Notes under the pieces: model-generated
Databases searched by the model: none
What the model was told of the DNA's origin: nothing
Seen by the model: only the letters and a program-made list of their open reading frames with translations
Shown here: one piece after another, positions 12,701-23,073 of the stretch
Layout: each line of letters starts with the position of its first letter
How positions within the stretch are numbered: position 1 is the stretch's first letter
Position numbers and translations under genes: made by a program
Origin: Closterium sp. Naga37s-1
Taxonomy: Eukaryota; Streptophyta; Zygnematophyceae; Desmidiales; Closteriaceae
Length of the DNA: 64,000 nt
Reading direction: 5' to 3'
NCBI GenBank assembly: GCA_947471745.1
Contig: CANJKZ010000538.1
Location: 62,001-126,000, forward strand

Positions 12701-13764
12701 CGGGATTCGCCAGCAGCCTGTACTCGATATTGGAACGACTCGTTAGCCTAACTAAAACAATACAAGCGCATGCATGTACACGCACCTCTGTGAACACTTT
12801 GAAGAGGAAGGCGGGATCCGCCAGCAGCCTGTTGCGCAACCCGGCGAATGCGCGGGTAGCGGCGGCGAGAATGCCTCCGCCCACCTGACGGAGAGAGAAG
12901 GGGGAAGAACAAGGGAGAAGGGGGGGGGGGACGGGGAAGAAAGAGCGGGAACGGGGGATGAAGGGCGAGACGGGGGAGGAGAGAGAGGCCCATGTTTGCA
13001 ATGAAAGGCCGTTGGAGCCATGAAACATGTGAAGGGGCGGGGGCGGGGTTTCGGGGACGGGTAGATTAATGCAACATGTGAATGCAACATGTTATTAAAA
13101 CCATGTTCCCGTACAGTAAAAGTAAGAAATTTTCGATGTAGTCACAGACCTGCAGGTCGATGTATCGCTGCAGCAGCAGCTGCGCAATGCCGTGCTCCTT
13201 CACATGCGCTAGCATGTCCTCCGGTAGAGTCACACCCGCCTTAGATAAAGCCTCCTCCGCTTGCGCGTAACCCAGAATCGGCCCATAGTCGCTCTCCGCG
13301 TCCCCCGCATTCCCCTCTCCGCCTACCCCATCCCCTCCCCCTCCCCCTCCGCTTCCGCCTCCGCCGGAGCTTCCCCCTGCGCCGTCACCTCCCCCGCCGC
13401 CAAGCTGCGTCACGTAACCGGCAGATGAAGCGGCCGCGCTGGTGACGACCGACGGCCTTGACGGTTTGCCGTCGGAAGACCTGGATCTGCCGTCCAAACC
13501 GGACAATGTAGCAATGTTCGGGTTCAGAGCGGTGCAGATCGGTAGATCGTTAGACGGATCTGCGCTTGCGACGACGATGACTGCGCGGTGGCTCTTCGAA
13601 GGGGCATTGCTGGTGGCGCGGAATGCGGCGGCGGGAACGGTAATGGAATGCGAAAGTCGCACAGTGAAAACTGGCTCGTGTGATCGCCAGCCGTTGGATG
13701 GGGATCCGACGGTCGTCGTGAAGGTTTGAGCAACCGCAGCGGGGTTTGCTAAATGCAAGGCCAT
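341..13764 (-). CDS. RER: RETICULATA-related (DUF3411) plastid protein, complete, TE-bearing intron
   Basis: Five exons join in phase: 13764-13150, 12884-12786, 12190-11799, 1067-991 and 534-341 (458 codons plus TAA). The N-terminus (about residues 1-65) is Ser/Ala/Thr-rich like a chloroplast transit peptide, followed by a Gly-rich linker. The DUF3411 core then follows: a PEDML...[10 protein letters not shown] segment, a short helix exon, the [16 protein letters not shown] and GFSCGLIGQ membrane-like segments, the small exon ending in TALLWG, and a last exon with [27 protein letters not shown] family members sit in the plastid envelope and influence leaf mesophyll development in Arabidopsis; the biochemical role is unknown. 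Intron 3 is about 10.7 kb because it holds a Copia cluster. Every internal exon boundary has extra partial copies nearby. Family assignment is from recognised conserved stretches; exon joins are inferred. Confidence 0.88.
885..1215 (-). repeat. Partial copies of RER exon 4 around the real exon
   Basis: The exon at 1067-991 is repeated at about 1210-1141, where the GT donor is lost, and as a short piece at about 922-894. CA-rich sequence separates the copies. A TTTTAAG-AATT-CTCAAAA near-palindrome lies at about 931-948, between the short copy and the real exon. Confidence 0.75.
1397..1598. repeat. 78-bp tandem repeat with palindromes, left edge of TE cluster
   Basis: A roughly 50-bp sequence beginning GTGAATGAGCACCAGTGCTC is present three times. 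The copies are separated by GAGGTGACTTTTGAGTCGAC plus CTCAAAA palindromes (one has TAG instead of GAG). Single copies of the same 50-bp sequence occur at about 5124-5178 and 11089-11143, so it brackets the Copia cluster. Confidence 0.85.
1599..1894 (-). mobile_element. Inverted partial LTR fused to the gag of Copia copy A
   Basis: This stretch is the near-identical reverse complement of the 3' part of the LTR at about 4746-5054. It joins the gag reading frame of copy A directly, with only a few bases of shared sequence at the joint (about 1891-1895). The normal PBS, leader and gag start are missing. Copy A is therefore flanked by inverted instead of direct LTR sequence. Confidence 0.85.
2583..3195 (+). 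other. Intron-like insertion inside copy A gag
   Basis: Copies B and C read continuously through this point. Copy A is interrupted after GACGAG by a segment starting GTTTGC and ending GGCCAG, after which the gag frame resumes with GAGAGGCCG. Removing it as a GT-AG intron restores the same local frame as the sibling copies. Its second half is a 34-bp minisatellite. Direct comparison supports the insertion; splicing is inferred. Confidence 0.75.
2895..3195. repeat. 34-bp minisatellite, about 9 copies
   Basis: The unit contains GGACCGGTTGGACCAACCGG, which is itself nearly self-complementary, followed by CCTGTTGGTCCTGT. Copies differ by a few bases. The last unit supplies the AG at the end of the intron-like insertion. 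Confidence 0.9.
4495..5054 (+). mobile_element. 3' LTR of Copia copy A
   Basis: It begins TGTTAGGG directly after a purine tract (CAGGGGAGA) and ends near CCTAAGAAC. It matches the LTRs at 5448-6018 and 8185-8766 in reverse orientation. Length about 560 bp. Confidence 0.85.
5055..5318. other. Mosaic spacer between Copia copies
   Basis: It contains one copy of the dispersed 50-bp element with the perfect palindrome GAGCACTAGTGCTC (about 5124-5178), two near copies of a short AATTCACCTTCAAATCC sequence, and a short stretch resembling the LTR interior (GCCGTAGCTTCTATTCTCC). No gene is seen. Confidence 0.6.
5319..5425 (+). pseudogene. RPS13: Captured 5' fragment of ribosomal protein S13 (eS/uS15 family, RPS13)
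   Basis: An ATG in good context opens [27 protein letters not shown] and APEID, the conserved first 34 or so residues of cytosolic 40S protein RPS13. The reading then runs straight into retrotransposon leader and PBS sequence (antisense), losing about three quarters of the protein. The fragment is therefore a truncated copy joined to the element, most likely by template switching during reverse transcription or by rearrangement. It cannot encode a working ribosomal protein. Confidence 0.85.
5436..5447 (-). promoter_or_regulatory. Primer binding site (initiator-Met tRNA type)
   Basis: TGGTATCAGAGC on the minus strand immediately follows an LTR end. This is the classic plant Copia PBS complementary to the 3' end of initiator tRNA-Met. 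Here the leader after it is cut off by the RPS13 fragment. Confidence 0.85.
5448..6018 (-). mobile_element. Copia LTR downstream of copy B
   Basis: On the minus strand it begins TGTTAGGG after the copy B purine tract and ends beside the PBS at 5447. It serves as 3' LTR for copy B and as 5' LTR for a further element reduced to PBS plus a short leader. About 571 bp. Confidence 0.85.
6091..8085 (-). pseudogene. Copia-type copy B: gag, zinc knuckles, protease; no integrase/RT
   Basis: It opens at ATG 8085 ([15 protein letters not shown]) and has the same domain order as copy A: UBN2-type gag, two CCHC knuckles, DSGCTRHM protease motif, acidic linker and RRSERLKK. Integrase and RT are missing at the same position as in copies A and C, so the deletion predates amplification. 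One TGA near 7312, just before the first knuckle, interrupts an otherwise long frame. It is otherwise the best preserved of the three copies. Confidence 0.88.
8173..8184 (-). promoter_or_regulatory. Primer binding site of copy B
   Basis: TGGTATCAGAGC on the minus strand lies between the LTR end and the copy B leader, which runs about 90 bp to the gag ATG. Confidence 0.9.
8185..8766 (-). mobile_element. Copia LTR shared between copies C and B
   Basis: The single LTR is both the 3' end of copy C (TGTTAGGG after its purine tract) and the 5' LTR of copy B (followed by the PBS). A shared LTR between two head-to-tail internal regions suggests LTR-LTR recombination. Confidence 0.85.
8839..10826 (-). 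pseudogene. Copia-type copy C: gag, zinc knuckles, protease; no integrase/RT
   Basis: It opens at ATG 10826 with the same leader and gag start as copy B. A TAG near 10437 splits gag. The frame then stays open through the zinc knuckles, DSGCTRHM protease motif and linker to about 9015, where a short local duplication (about 9030-9070) shifts the frame before RRSERLKK. Integrase, RT and RNase H are absent, as in A and B. Confidence 0.87.
10914..11058 (-). mobile_element. PBS and truncated 5' LTR of copy C
   Basis: The PBS (10914-10925) is followed on the plus strand by only about 133 bp of LTR (10926-11058) before unrelated sequence begins. The outer part of this LTR has been lost. Confidence 0.85.
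11089..11143. repeat. Right-edge copy of the dispersed 50-bp element
   Basis: The sequence GTGAATGAGCACCAGTGCTC plus following bases is the same as at 1397-1598 and 5124-5178. It lies just outside the Copia cluster. Confidence 0.85.
11390..11740 (-). repeat. Three extra copies of the RER exon 3 donor side
   Basis: The end of exon 3 (coding GLIGQ...MAIVQIK plus the GT donor) recurs at about 11690, 11545 and 11405. Each copy is followed by pyrimidine/purine-biased intron sequence. A TTTGAG-CTGT-CTCAAAA imperfect palindrome (about 11723) lies between the first extra copy and the real exon. Confidence 0.85.
12300..12745 (-). repeat. Partial copies of RER exon 2 donor and exon 3 acceptor
   Basis: About 12740-12665 repeats the donor half of exon 2 with substitutions. 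About 12345-12305 repeats the acceptor and first codons of exon 3 (IVIDS) and then hits a stop. Both lie inside introns. Confidence 0.75.
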
Positions 13765-14258
13765 GGCCAGACGATCTGACGCGATTTGCGCTAAGAGAGC
13801 TTGGCGCTTAAACGAAACGAGTGCACGGTTTTCGTAGTCTCCTAGCTTTGATACGCCTGCGATGCGGCGGGAGCCTATCTAGACCTAGTTTGCCAAGCCT
13901 GGAGCTTCAATACAACCAGGGATCAACACAACAGATCAGGCCGAACTTCGAGATTTTTGAAATTTCAAAACGCCCAGAACTGTACGCGATATAAGCGTAA
14001 TTGTAATGGAGCTGCTCCGCTCCGCTCTGCCATGCTCCTGCCAATCTGCAGGTTGGGCACGCAGCCGCAGCATTATTCTGTCCACGTGGAGCGCACCCAA
14101 TGGCTCGCTAGTTGCCTCCCACCAATCAGAAATACCATACAAGTGTAAACCAGCCAGTCACATTCACCCGCGAAAACTCCACTCAAGATCAAGTACAGTA
14201 CTATGTACTCGAATTTTCATGTATACTGCAACAGCTACAGCAACTGACCACCTCAGTA
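13765..14258. other. Intergenic: RER upstream region and HK 3' flank
   Basis: No gene is seen. It presumably contains the RER promoter. An AT palindrome TTTTTGAAATTTCAAAA at about 13953 resembles a degenerate member of the dispersed palindrome family. Confidence 0.5.
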
Positions 14259-17200
14259 TTATAATTGTGGGATACTCCGTAATGCTCTTTGCAACTCGGA
14301 AGGCTTTAGAGGCTTGGTGATAAAGCTATCCATGCCCACCTCCATGCACCTTTCCCTATCTGATGCCAGAGCGCTGGCGGTTAGAGCTATGATGCGCGGC
14401 CGGCGTATACGCTGGTCCCGACGGTATTTACAATTTTGGGCTTCACTGCCCCGGTCAGCCTTGACATCCATCTCTGTTAGTTCGTCTTGCGAAGCTGCTG
14501 CAGCTGCCGTAGCAGGGGCGGCTACAGTAAAGTCGAGGCCTCTGCTGCTGCCGTTACTATTGAAGTATGGAACCTTATAATGATCAGTATAATGCTGCCG
14601 AATGAGGCGAGTTGCCTCAAATCCATCCATCTCAGGCATATGGCAGTCCTGTGGTCAAGCGCACGAGGGCAAGTCCAGAGAAGGATGCAGGACGACAAGG
14701 GAAAACCATGAGAACAAGATACTGTGCAGCAGACGAGTCACCACCAGCTGGTTCACCCCACACACTCACAATAAGATGCCTTGAACGTCTCACTATAAGA
14801 CAACTCACTATAAGACGACTCACCATAAGCACGAGGTCGTAGTCTCTCTGAGCACACTTATCAACGGCCTCCCGGCCATTGACGGCCACATCACACGCCA
14901 CGCCCAGGCTGTGCAGCATGCGCGTCACCACCAGCTGGTTCACCCCACACTCACAGAGAGATGGTTTGAACGACTCACTATAAGATGACTCACCATGAGC
15001 ACCAGGTCGTAGTCCTTCTGAGCACACTTAGCGACAGCCTCCCGGCTATTGACTGCCACGTCACACGCCACGCCCAGGCTGTGCGGCATGCGCGTCACCA
15101 CAAGCTGGTTCACCCCACAGACAGACCCGTGACACACCTTTTTGTACTCACTACAAGGCGACTCACCATGAGCACGAGGTCATAGTCCCTCTGTGCGCAC
15201 TTATCAACGGCCTCCCGGCCATTGACAGCCACGTCACACGCCACGCCCAGGCTGTGCAGCATGCGCGTCACCACCAGCTGGTTCACCCGGTTGTCCTCTG
15301 CTACCAGACACCTCATCCCCTCAAACGGCGACTTCTTCACTTCTCCCTCCTTGTCTGTGCCATGCCCCTGGCCTTGCTTTGCTCCCTGTTGTTCCTGCCC
15401 TTCATTTTGTGACCTGCCTGCATCTGCGAATCGCGTCACCACCAGCTGGTTCACTCTGCTGTCCTCCGCTACCAGACACCTCATCCCCTCAAACGGCGAC
15501 TTCTTCCCTTCTCCCTCCTTGTCTGTGCCGTGCTGCTTGCTCTGCTTCGCTCCCTGTTGTTCCGGTGCTTCACAGTGTGACCTGCCTGCATCTGCAGGCC
15601 GAGTCACCACCAGCTGGTTCACTCTGTTGTCCTCCGCCACCAGACACCTCATTCCTTCAAACGGTGATCTCGTCTCGTCTGCTTCACCATCTGTACCATG
15701 CCCCTTGACCTGCTGCTCTGTCCGCCCTTCCTGCCCTCCCTGCTCTCCCTGCTCCTGTGCTTCTTCATCCAGTGATCGTTCTTCAGTTGGACATCGCCCA
15801 TTGCCCTGCTTACCCCTCTGCCGCCTGACACAGACTCTCTTCCCCACCCGGGCCCCTTCATCTGTCTCCCCTCCTCTCCTGTTCACACCCACGTGCGCAC
15901 CCACATCCTCCTCCGCTGCTTCAAGTCCTGCCGTGCCACAGATGTCACTGCTGCCGCTGCTGCCCCTGCTGCCACTGCTGCCGCTGCTGCCACCCCTGCT
16001 GCCACTGCTGTCGCTGCCATTGCTGATGCTGCCGCTGATGCTGATGCTGATGCGGTTACACACGCGCTCAAGGGCTTCGTTTAAATGAGCACTGTTAGTT
16101 GCCTGGTCAGTTGCTTGGTTAGTTGCACTTATATGCTTAGCCAGATCAGAGCGCAAAGGGCTGCTCTGAATCGCCTTCAAACGAGGTCTACAAGGGGGGT
16201 TGGTGCTGGGAGCAGCTTCAGAACAGGGAGGCAGTGACGCAGGGAGTGAAGGTGCGAGGGAGGGAGAGAGTAACGGTGAGACGGAGGCCATATCAGGAGC
16301 AGAGGACAAGGAAGGAAAGGCAGAAGGAGGCGTAGGGACAGCGGGCGATGCAGCGAGAGCGGGAGGCGTAGTGGCAACGGGAGATGCGGGTAGAACTGTG
16401 GGTGCAGGGATGGTGGGAGGTGCTGCAGTGTAAGTGGGGGGTGCAGGAAGGGCAGGAGATGACTGGTATGAGGGAAGAGGGTGGGGTTCAGGCTGATGAG
16501 AGTCCAGAGGAGTGGGTGTAGGCTCAACTGAGGCGCGGGCAGGTAGGACTGGGGGAGGGCGTACTGACACAGCCTGCATGGGGAATGATGCATTGGTATC
16601 TGCATCTGGGGAAGGTGGTGCTTCTGACTCAGGTGCTTCTGAGTCAGGTGCTTTAGGGGCGGGTGGTGCTGGGGCAGGTGGTTCTGAAGCGGGTGGTTCA
16701 GGGGCAGGTAGAGCTGGGGCAGGTAATGATGTGGCAGGTAATGATGTGGCAGGTAATGATGTGGCAGGTAATGATGTGGCAGGTAATGATGTGGCAGGTA
16801 ATGATGTGGCAGGTAATGATGTGGCAGGTAATGATGTGGCAAGTAATGCTGTGGCAAGTAATGCTGTGGCAGATGGTTCTGGTTCAGGTAATTTTAGAGC
16901 GGGTGGCTCTGGGGCCGTCTGAGGTGCAGCAGCACATGGGGAGGAGGGCACAGGGAAAGTGGGAGGTGAGGAATTGGGAAGGGGACACGGAGCAAGGGAG
17001 GTAGCAGCAGGGAAGGTGGTTTGAGGTTCTTGGATGGCCCCCCGTGTAGGTGCATTTTGGGAAGGCTTATCCATCCCACCCACCACCGTCTCATCCATTC
17101 GAGCTTTGCCAAAGGGGATGCAGACGGTGAACGCCGACCCAATCCCAGGCTGGCTGTCCACAGAGATCTCCCCACCCATGAGGCCAATGAGCGAGTGACA

Positions 17201-20200
17201 GATGGCAAGACCCAGCCCCGTGCCTCCGAAGCGGCGGGAGGCGGAGGAGTCGGCCTGAGTGAAGGGGTGGAAGATGTGTGGCATGATATGTGGCGCCATG
17301 CCTATGCCCGTGTCCTGCACCCTCACCTGCACCCACACCACTGACTGATCCTTCTCCTTCCCCTGCTGCTCCCTTTGCTGCCCCTCCTGCTGCCCCTGCT
17401 GCCCCTGCTGCCCCTGCTGCCCCTGCTGCCCCTGCTGCCCCTGCTGCCCCTGCTGTCCCTGCTGCCCCTGCTGCACCTCCCGCTGCACCTCCTGCTGCCC
17501 CTGCTGCTGCCCCTGCCGTTTCCCCTGCTCCTCCTCCTCCTGTTGCCTCTCCGGCCCCTCCTGCTGCCCCTGCTGCCCCTCCTGACTCAACTCCACGTGT
17601 GTCAAGTCTTCCTGCCATCCACTCGTCGCCACCCTCATCCCTCCGTCCAATAGTCCCCCTTCCCTTTCAGTCCTCTCCAACCACCTTTTCTCCACCCCGC
17701 CACCTCTCTCCACCTCTGCTCTTGCCATATGGGCCACATCACACTGCCCTTTCTTCAACACCCCTCCATTGCAATCCGGCTCCTCACCTCGCCCCTCTTC
17801 CTCTCTCTGCCTTTTCCTTCCCTGAGACCTTTCAGGCCCACCACCATTGCTTCCTCCTCCTGCTGCTGCTGCTCCCACTTCTCTTTCTCCTCCTGCTCCC
17901 CTACCCTGCCTAGTCTCCTCCCCTCTACTCTCCCCTCTCGTGCCTTGAACAGCCCTGCAATCACAGCCCTTACGATCACGGTCGGATTCCCAAGGTTGCC
18001 CATCCCAGACCCGACTCGTGGTCCCACCAGCCTCCCCGTTGACACGTGAAGTGGGTGCTTTCTGTAGCCTGGTCACATGCACTGCCACAGAGCCCCTGCC
18101 ATATGGGAGGAGGAGGAGGGGAGGGGAGGGGGGGGGAAAGGAATGCACAGAGGAAGAGGGGCGGGAAGGGGATAAGGAAGGTTCGCGCAGCCTGGTCACA
18201 TGCACTGCCACGGAACATCTGTCGTCATGGGGGGGCACGCACAGAGGAGAAAGAGCGCACGAGAGAAGGGAAGGGCAGTGAGTGAGCAATCGCGGAAGAG
18301 AGTGGGGAGGGGCGAGGCGACGGGGTGAAGCCGCTTTTTGGAACGATGTGCCTCTCTTCTAGTGTTCAAGACAGTATATTACCATTATATTAGTAATAAC
18401 AATAGTGCTGAATATATCATAAGGCACATCCACGTGACGCACCTATCAGTGAACTTTATGGCATTAGAGAGCAGGTTGAGCAGCACCTGACGGAACCGCA
18501 TTGCATCGCCCACCACCTCCAGAGGCGTGGATGGATCGACGCTCACAGACAGCTGGGATGATCCCGAGGAGGAGAGAAAGGGAGGAATGGGGATGGAGGG
18601 AGAGATGAGGCGGGGGGAAGGGGGATGGGAGCGTGAGTGAGAGCGAGTGTGCTGGCAGTGGCAGTGTGGAGACAGAAGGGGCGGAGGGAGTGGGAGTGGG
18701 ACTGAGGGAGCGAAACTGAGGGAGCGAAACTGAGGGAGCGGGACTGAAGCCACTTGCAACGCTTTCTTACCTGCAGCCCTTTCTTGACGGCAACAACTCT
18801 CATGAGCGCAAGGGTGCTCTCAATGGCCGAGAGGAGGCCGAATAACGCGGGGGAGAGGGCGAGGGAGTGGGACTCGATGCGCGTGATATCGAGAAGGTCT
18901 GAGAGGATTCGCACGAGGCTCTCCCCTGACGCCCGCACGACCTGCAGCAGCGCCCTCTGCTCGCTGCTCACACCTGAGCTTAGTAATAGCTCCACCACCC
19001 CCAACACGCCTGGCGATGCAGCAGGGAAGCAGCAGGGAAGCAGCAGGGAAGGAGGGAGGAGAGGGGCGAACGTGTGAGTCTGCTTTCTAGGCACCGCACG
19101 AGGCTCTCCCCTGATGCCCGCACGACCTGCAGCAGCGCCCTCTGCTCGCCAGTCAAGGATGAGCTTAACAACAGCTCCACCACCCCCAACACGCCTGGGG
19201 GAAGGAAGGAGGGTGGAAGGGGCGAAGGTGTGTGTTGAGTGTGTTTTCTAAGCTGCCGCACGAGGCTCTCCCCTGACGCCCGCACGACCTGCAGCAACGC
19301 CCTCTGCTCGCTGCTCACTCCCGATGCTAGTAGTAGCTCCACCACCCCCAATACGCCTGGTGATGAAATACGGAAGGAGGAGGGGAGGAGTGAGCGAGGG
19401 AGGAGGGGAGGGAGGAGGGGGGAAGGAGGGAGGGGGGGAAGGGCTCGGCTGGCTACACTGAGACATTTGATGACTATTGGTCGACTTACTGCCAATCACC
19501 CACTGCCAGTCATGACTCACCATTCATGGGGGTGCGCAGCTCGTGGCTCGTGTTCGCCTCGCCAGGAACTGTGACTTGGCACGGCTTGCCGCAATCACCC
19601 AGCACCACTCACAGCTAGGTCATACCCATCACCCACTACAGACCATCCCCAGCACCATCCACCCGTCACCATTCATGGGAGTGCGCAGCTCGTGGCTCAT
19701 GTTCGCCTCGCCAGGAACTGTGACTTGGCGCGGCTGGCCGCCTCTGAGACATCTGATCTGATCGAACTCCGTTTATTGCCAAACAACCACTCACAACCCA
19801 TCACCCACCATTCATGGGAGTGCGCAGCTCGTGGCTCATGTTCGCCAGGAACTGTGTCTTGGCGCGGCTGGACCCCTCAAACCGGTGAAGGGTTATATCC
19901 AATCACTCACTGCCAATCTCCCCTTACCATTCATGGGAGTGCGCAGCTCGTGGCTCATGTTCGCCTCGCCAGGAACTGTGTCTTGGCGCGGCTGGCCGCC
20001 TCTGAGACATCTGACTACTATCGACTTACTGCCAATCTCCCACGACCACCATCCCCTCATTACCATTCATGGGAGTGCGCAGCTCGTGGCTCATGTTCGC
20101 CAAGAACTGTGTCTTGGCGCGGCTGGCCGCCTCTGCTGCTTCTTTAGCCTGCCTCAGCTCCTCCTCCCTCTGCTTCGCCTCCCTCATGTCGTGCCACACC

Positions 20201-23034
20201 ACGATCACACAGTCCCTCCCCGCTGCCACTATGTGCTGAGACGGGAGGGGGAAGGAGAAACACAGCCAATGGGAGGAAAATGCTTCTCAGGTTCCCCCTA
20301 CCTCTCCCTCCTCTTTGCTTCCCGCATGTCATGCCACACCACGATCACACAGTCCCTCCCCGCTGCCACTATGTGCTGTGGAAGGGGAGGGAGGGAAACG
20401 CAGTGAAGTCAGCAACACACAGCAGGCGGATAGAGGGGGGCTTGTGAGGATATCCCCATCTCTCCCTCCGCTTCGCCTCCCTCATGTCGTGCCACACCAC
20501 GATCACACAGTCCCTCCCTCTGCTGCCACTATGTGCTGGGGGAAAAGGGGAAGGGGAGGGAAAAACACAACCCAAGGGAGGGAAGCATACACGGGTAAGG
20601 AGAGAGAGGAAGGCTTGTCAGCATGCCCCCACCTCTCCCTGCACTTCGCCTCCCTCATATCGTGCCACACCACGATCACACAGTCCCTCCCCGCTGCCAC
20701 TATATGCTGGGTGGAGATGGAAACGCGAAAACCCAGTCCCTACCCTTACCTTCACGCGGACAAGCACAGGGAGCGGCGTCCCGTCCAGGGCACGGTGCAT
20801 CCACTCGAAGCTGATGGCCTCTCCGCTCTGCACCCTCGCCATCACCTCGCCATCCATCCCTCTGGCCCTGCCCCTCCCCTCACCCTCGCACCAGCCACAA
20901 ACAACATCTCTCACCTTGACTCGAACAAGCACAGGCAGGGGTGACCCATCCAGGGCACGGTGCATCCACTCGAAGCTGATCGCCTCTCCACTCTGCACCC
21001 TCGCCATCACCTCCCCGGCCGCCTCAACCGTCGGGCGGCCGTCCGGCTGCACGGGCGGCGAGAAGCTGACGTGGAACGGGCGGCACATGACGTCTGCTTT
21101 GGAGGCGCAGCGCAGTATGGTGACAGCCGCCTCGTTGCAGTCTGTAATCGTCTCCTCGTTCCATCGGAAGATGAAGATTGGGTCCTGATTGAAAAGGACG
21201 AGGAAGAGAGGGTGTTTTTGAGAATTCTCAAAACGTCCTGATTGAAAAGGACGAGGAAGAGAGGGTGTTTTTGAGAATTCTCAAAAACGTCCTGATTGAA
21301 AAGGACGAGGAAGAGAGGGTGTTTTTGAGAATTCTCAAAAACGTCCTGATTGAAAAGGACGAGGAAGAGAGGGTGTTTTTGAGAATTCTCAAAAACGTCC
21401 TGATTGAAAAGGACGAGGAAGAGAGGGTGTTTTTGAGAATTCTCAAAAACGTCCTAATTGAAAAGGACGAGGAAGAGAGGGATGGCAAGGGCGGGGCGGA
21501 GTGAGAGGAAGAAGCAGCACGGTGGAGAGCTCAAAGAGAGTGGAGAGCTCAAAGAGAGTGGAGGAGTGTGGAATGAGGGGGTTGGGGGAGACTTTTGAGA
21601 ATTCTCAAAAGTCATTCCAATATAAGTGAGAGGAAGAAGCAGCACGGTGGAGAGCTCAAAGAGCTCAAAGAGAGTGGAGTGTGGAATGAGGGGGTTGGGG
21701 GAGAGCGAGAAAATTGGCAATATAGGGACGATCTGAAGATAATGATTACCATGGAGAGCTCAAAGACAGCTCGGTATTGCACGTTCTCCTCACTCAGCCT
21801 TGCCACCTCCTCCATCCTCGCTAGTAGCTGCTCCGCTATAGTGACGCCCAAATGACCACTATTCCCGTTATTAGTTATGATACCACCACCACCGCCATTT
21901 CCGCCCCCGCCACCCGCACGGGCATTGCAATCGACTAGAGCAGCAGCAGCGACACCATCACCCACAGCACCTAAATCACCACCACCACCACCACCACCAC
22001 CACCACCACCACCACCACCACCACCACCACCACCACCACCACCACCACCACCACCACCACCACCACCACCACCACCACCACCACCACCACCACCACCACC
22101 ACCACCACCACCACCACCACCACCACCACCACCACCACCACCACCACCACCACCACCACCACCACCACCACCACCACCACCACCACCACCACCACCACCA
22201 CCACCACCACCACCACCACCACCACCACCACCACCACCACCACCACCACCACCACCACCACCACCACCACCACCACCACCACCACCACCACCACCACCAC
22301 CACCACCACCATCACCATCACCATCACCATCACCATCACCATCACCATCACCATCACCATCACCATCACCATCACCATCCCCTCTGCCTGATTTACTCCC
22401 TCTGCCCGAATCATCCCCTCTGCCTGATTTACTCCCTCTGCCCGAATCATCCCCTCTGCCTGATTTACTCCCTCTGCCCGAATCATCCCCTCTGCCTGAT
22501 TTACTCCCTCTGCCCGAATCATCCCCTCTGCCTGATTTACTCCCTCTGCCCGAATCATCCCCTCTGCCTGATTTACTCCCTCTGCCCGAATCATCCCCTC
22601 TGCCTGATTTACTCCCTCTGCCCGAATCATCCCCTCTGCCTGATTTACTCCCTCTGCCCGAATCATCCCCTCTGCCTGATTTACTCCCTCTGCCCGAATC
22701 ATCCCCTCTGCCTGATTTACTCCCTCTGCCCGAATCATCCCCTCTGCCTGATTTACTCCCTCTGCCCGAATCATCCCCTCTGCCTGATTTACTCCCTCTG
22801 CCCAAATCATCCCCTCTGCCTGATTTACTCCCTCTGCCCAAATCACCCCCTCTTCTCGAGTTAACCCCCAACTGCGTCTGATCAGCCAGCAAACGGCCAC
22901 CACCAGCATCTAAACCTTCATACACTCCTGCTGCTGCTCCCACTGCTGATACTGTTACTCCTAGTGCTGGTGCTGTTGGTAATGATGCCGCTACTGCCTC
23001 TGTTGCTGTTGTTGGTATGCCTGCCGTTGCTCCC

Positions 23035-23073
<39 letters not shown>

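Noticed and set aside
21877..22881. Plus-strand 334-residue polyproline open frame and minus-strand polyvaline frame
   Set aside because: They are other-frame readings of the (ACC)n and 36-bp repeats. Only the Gly frame on the minus strand continues into kinase domains.
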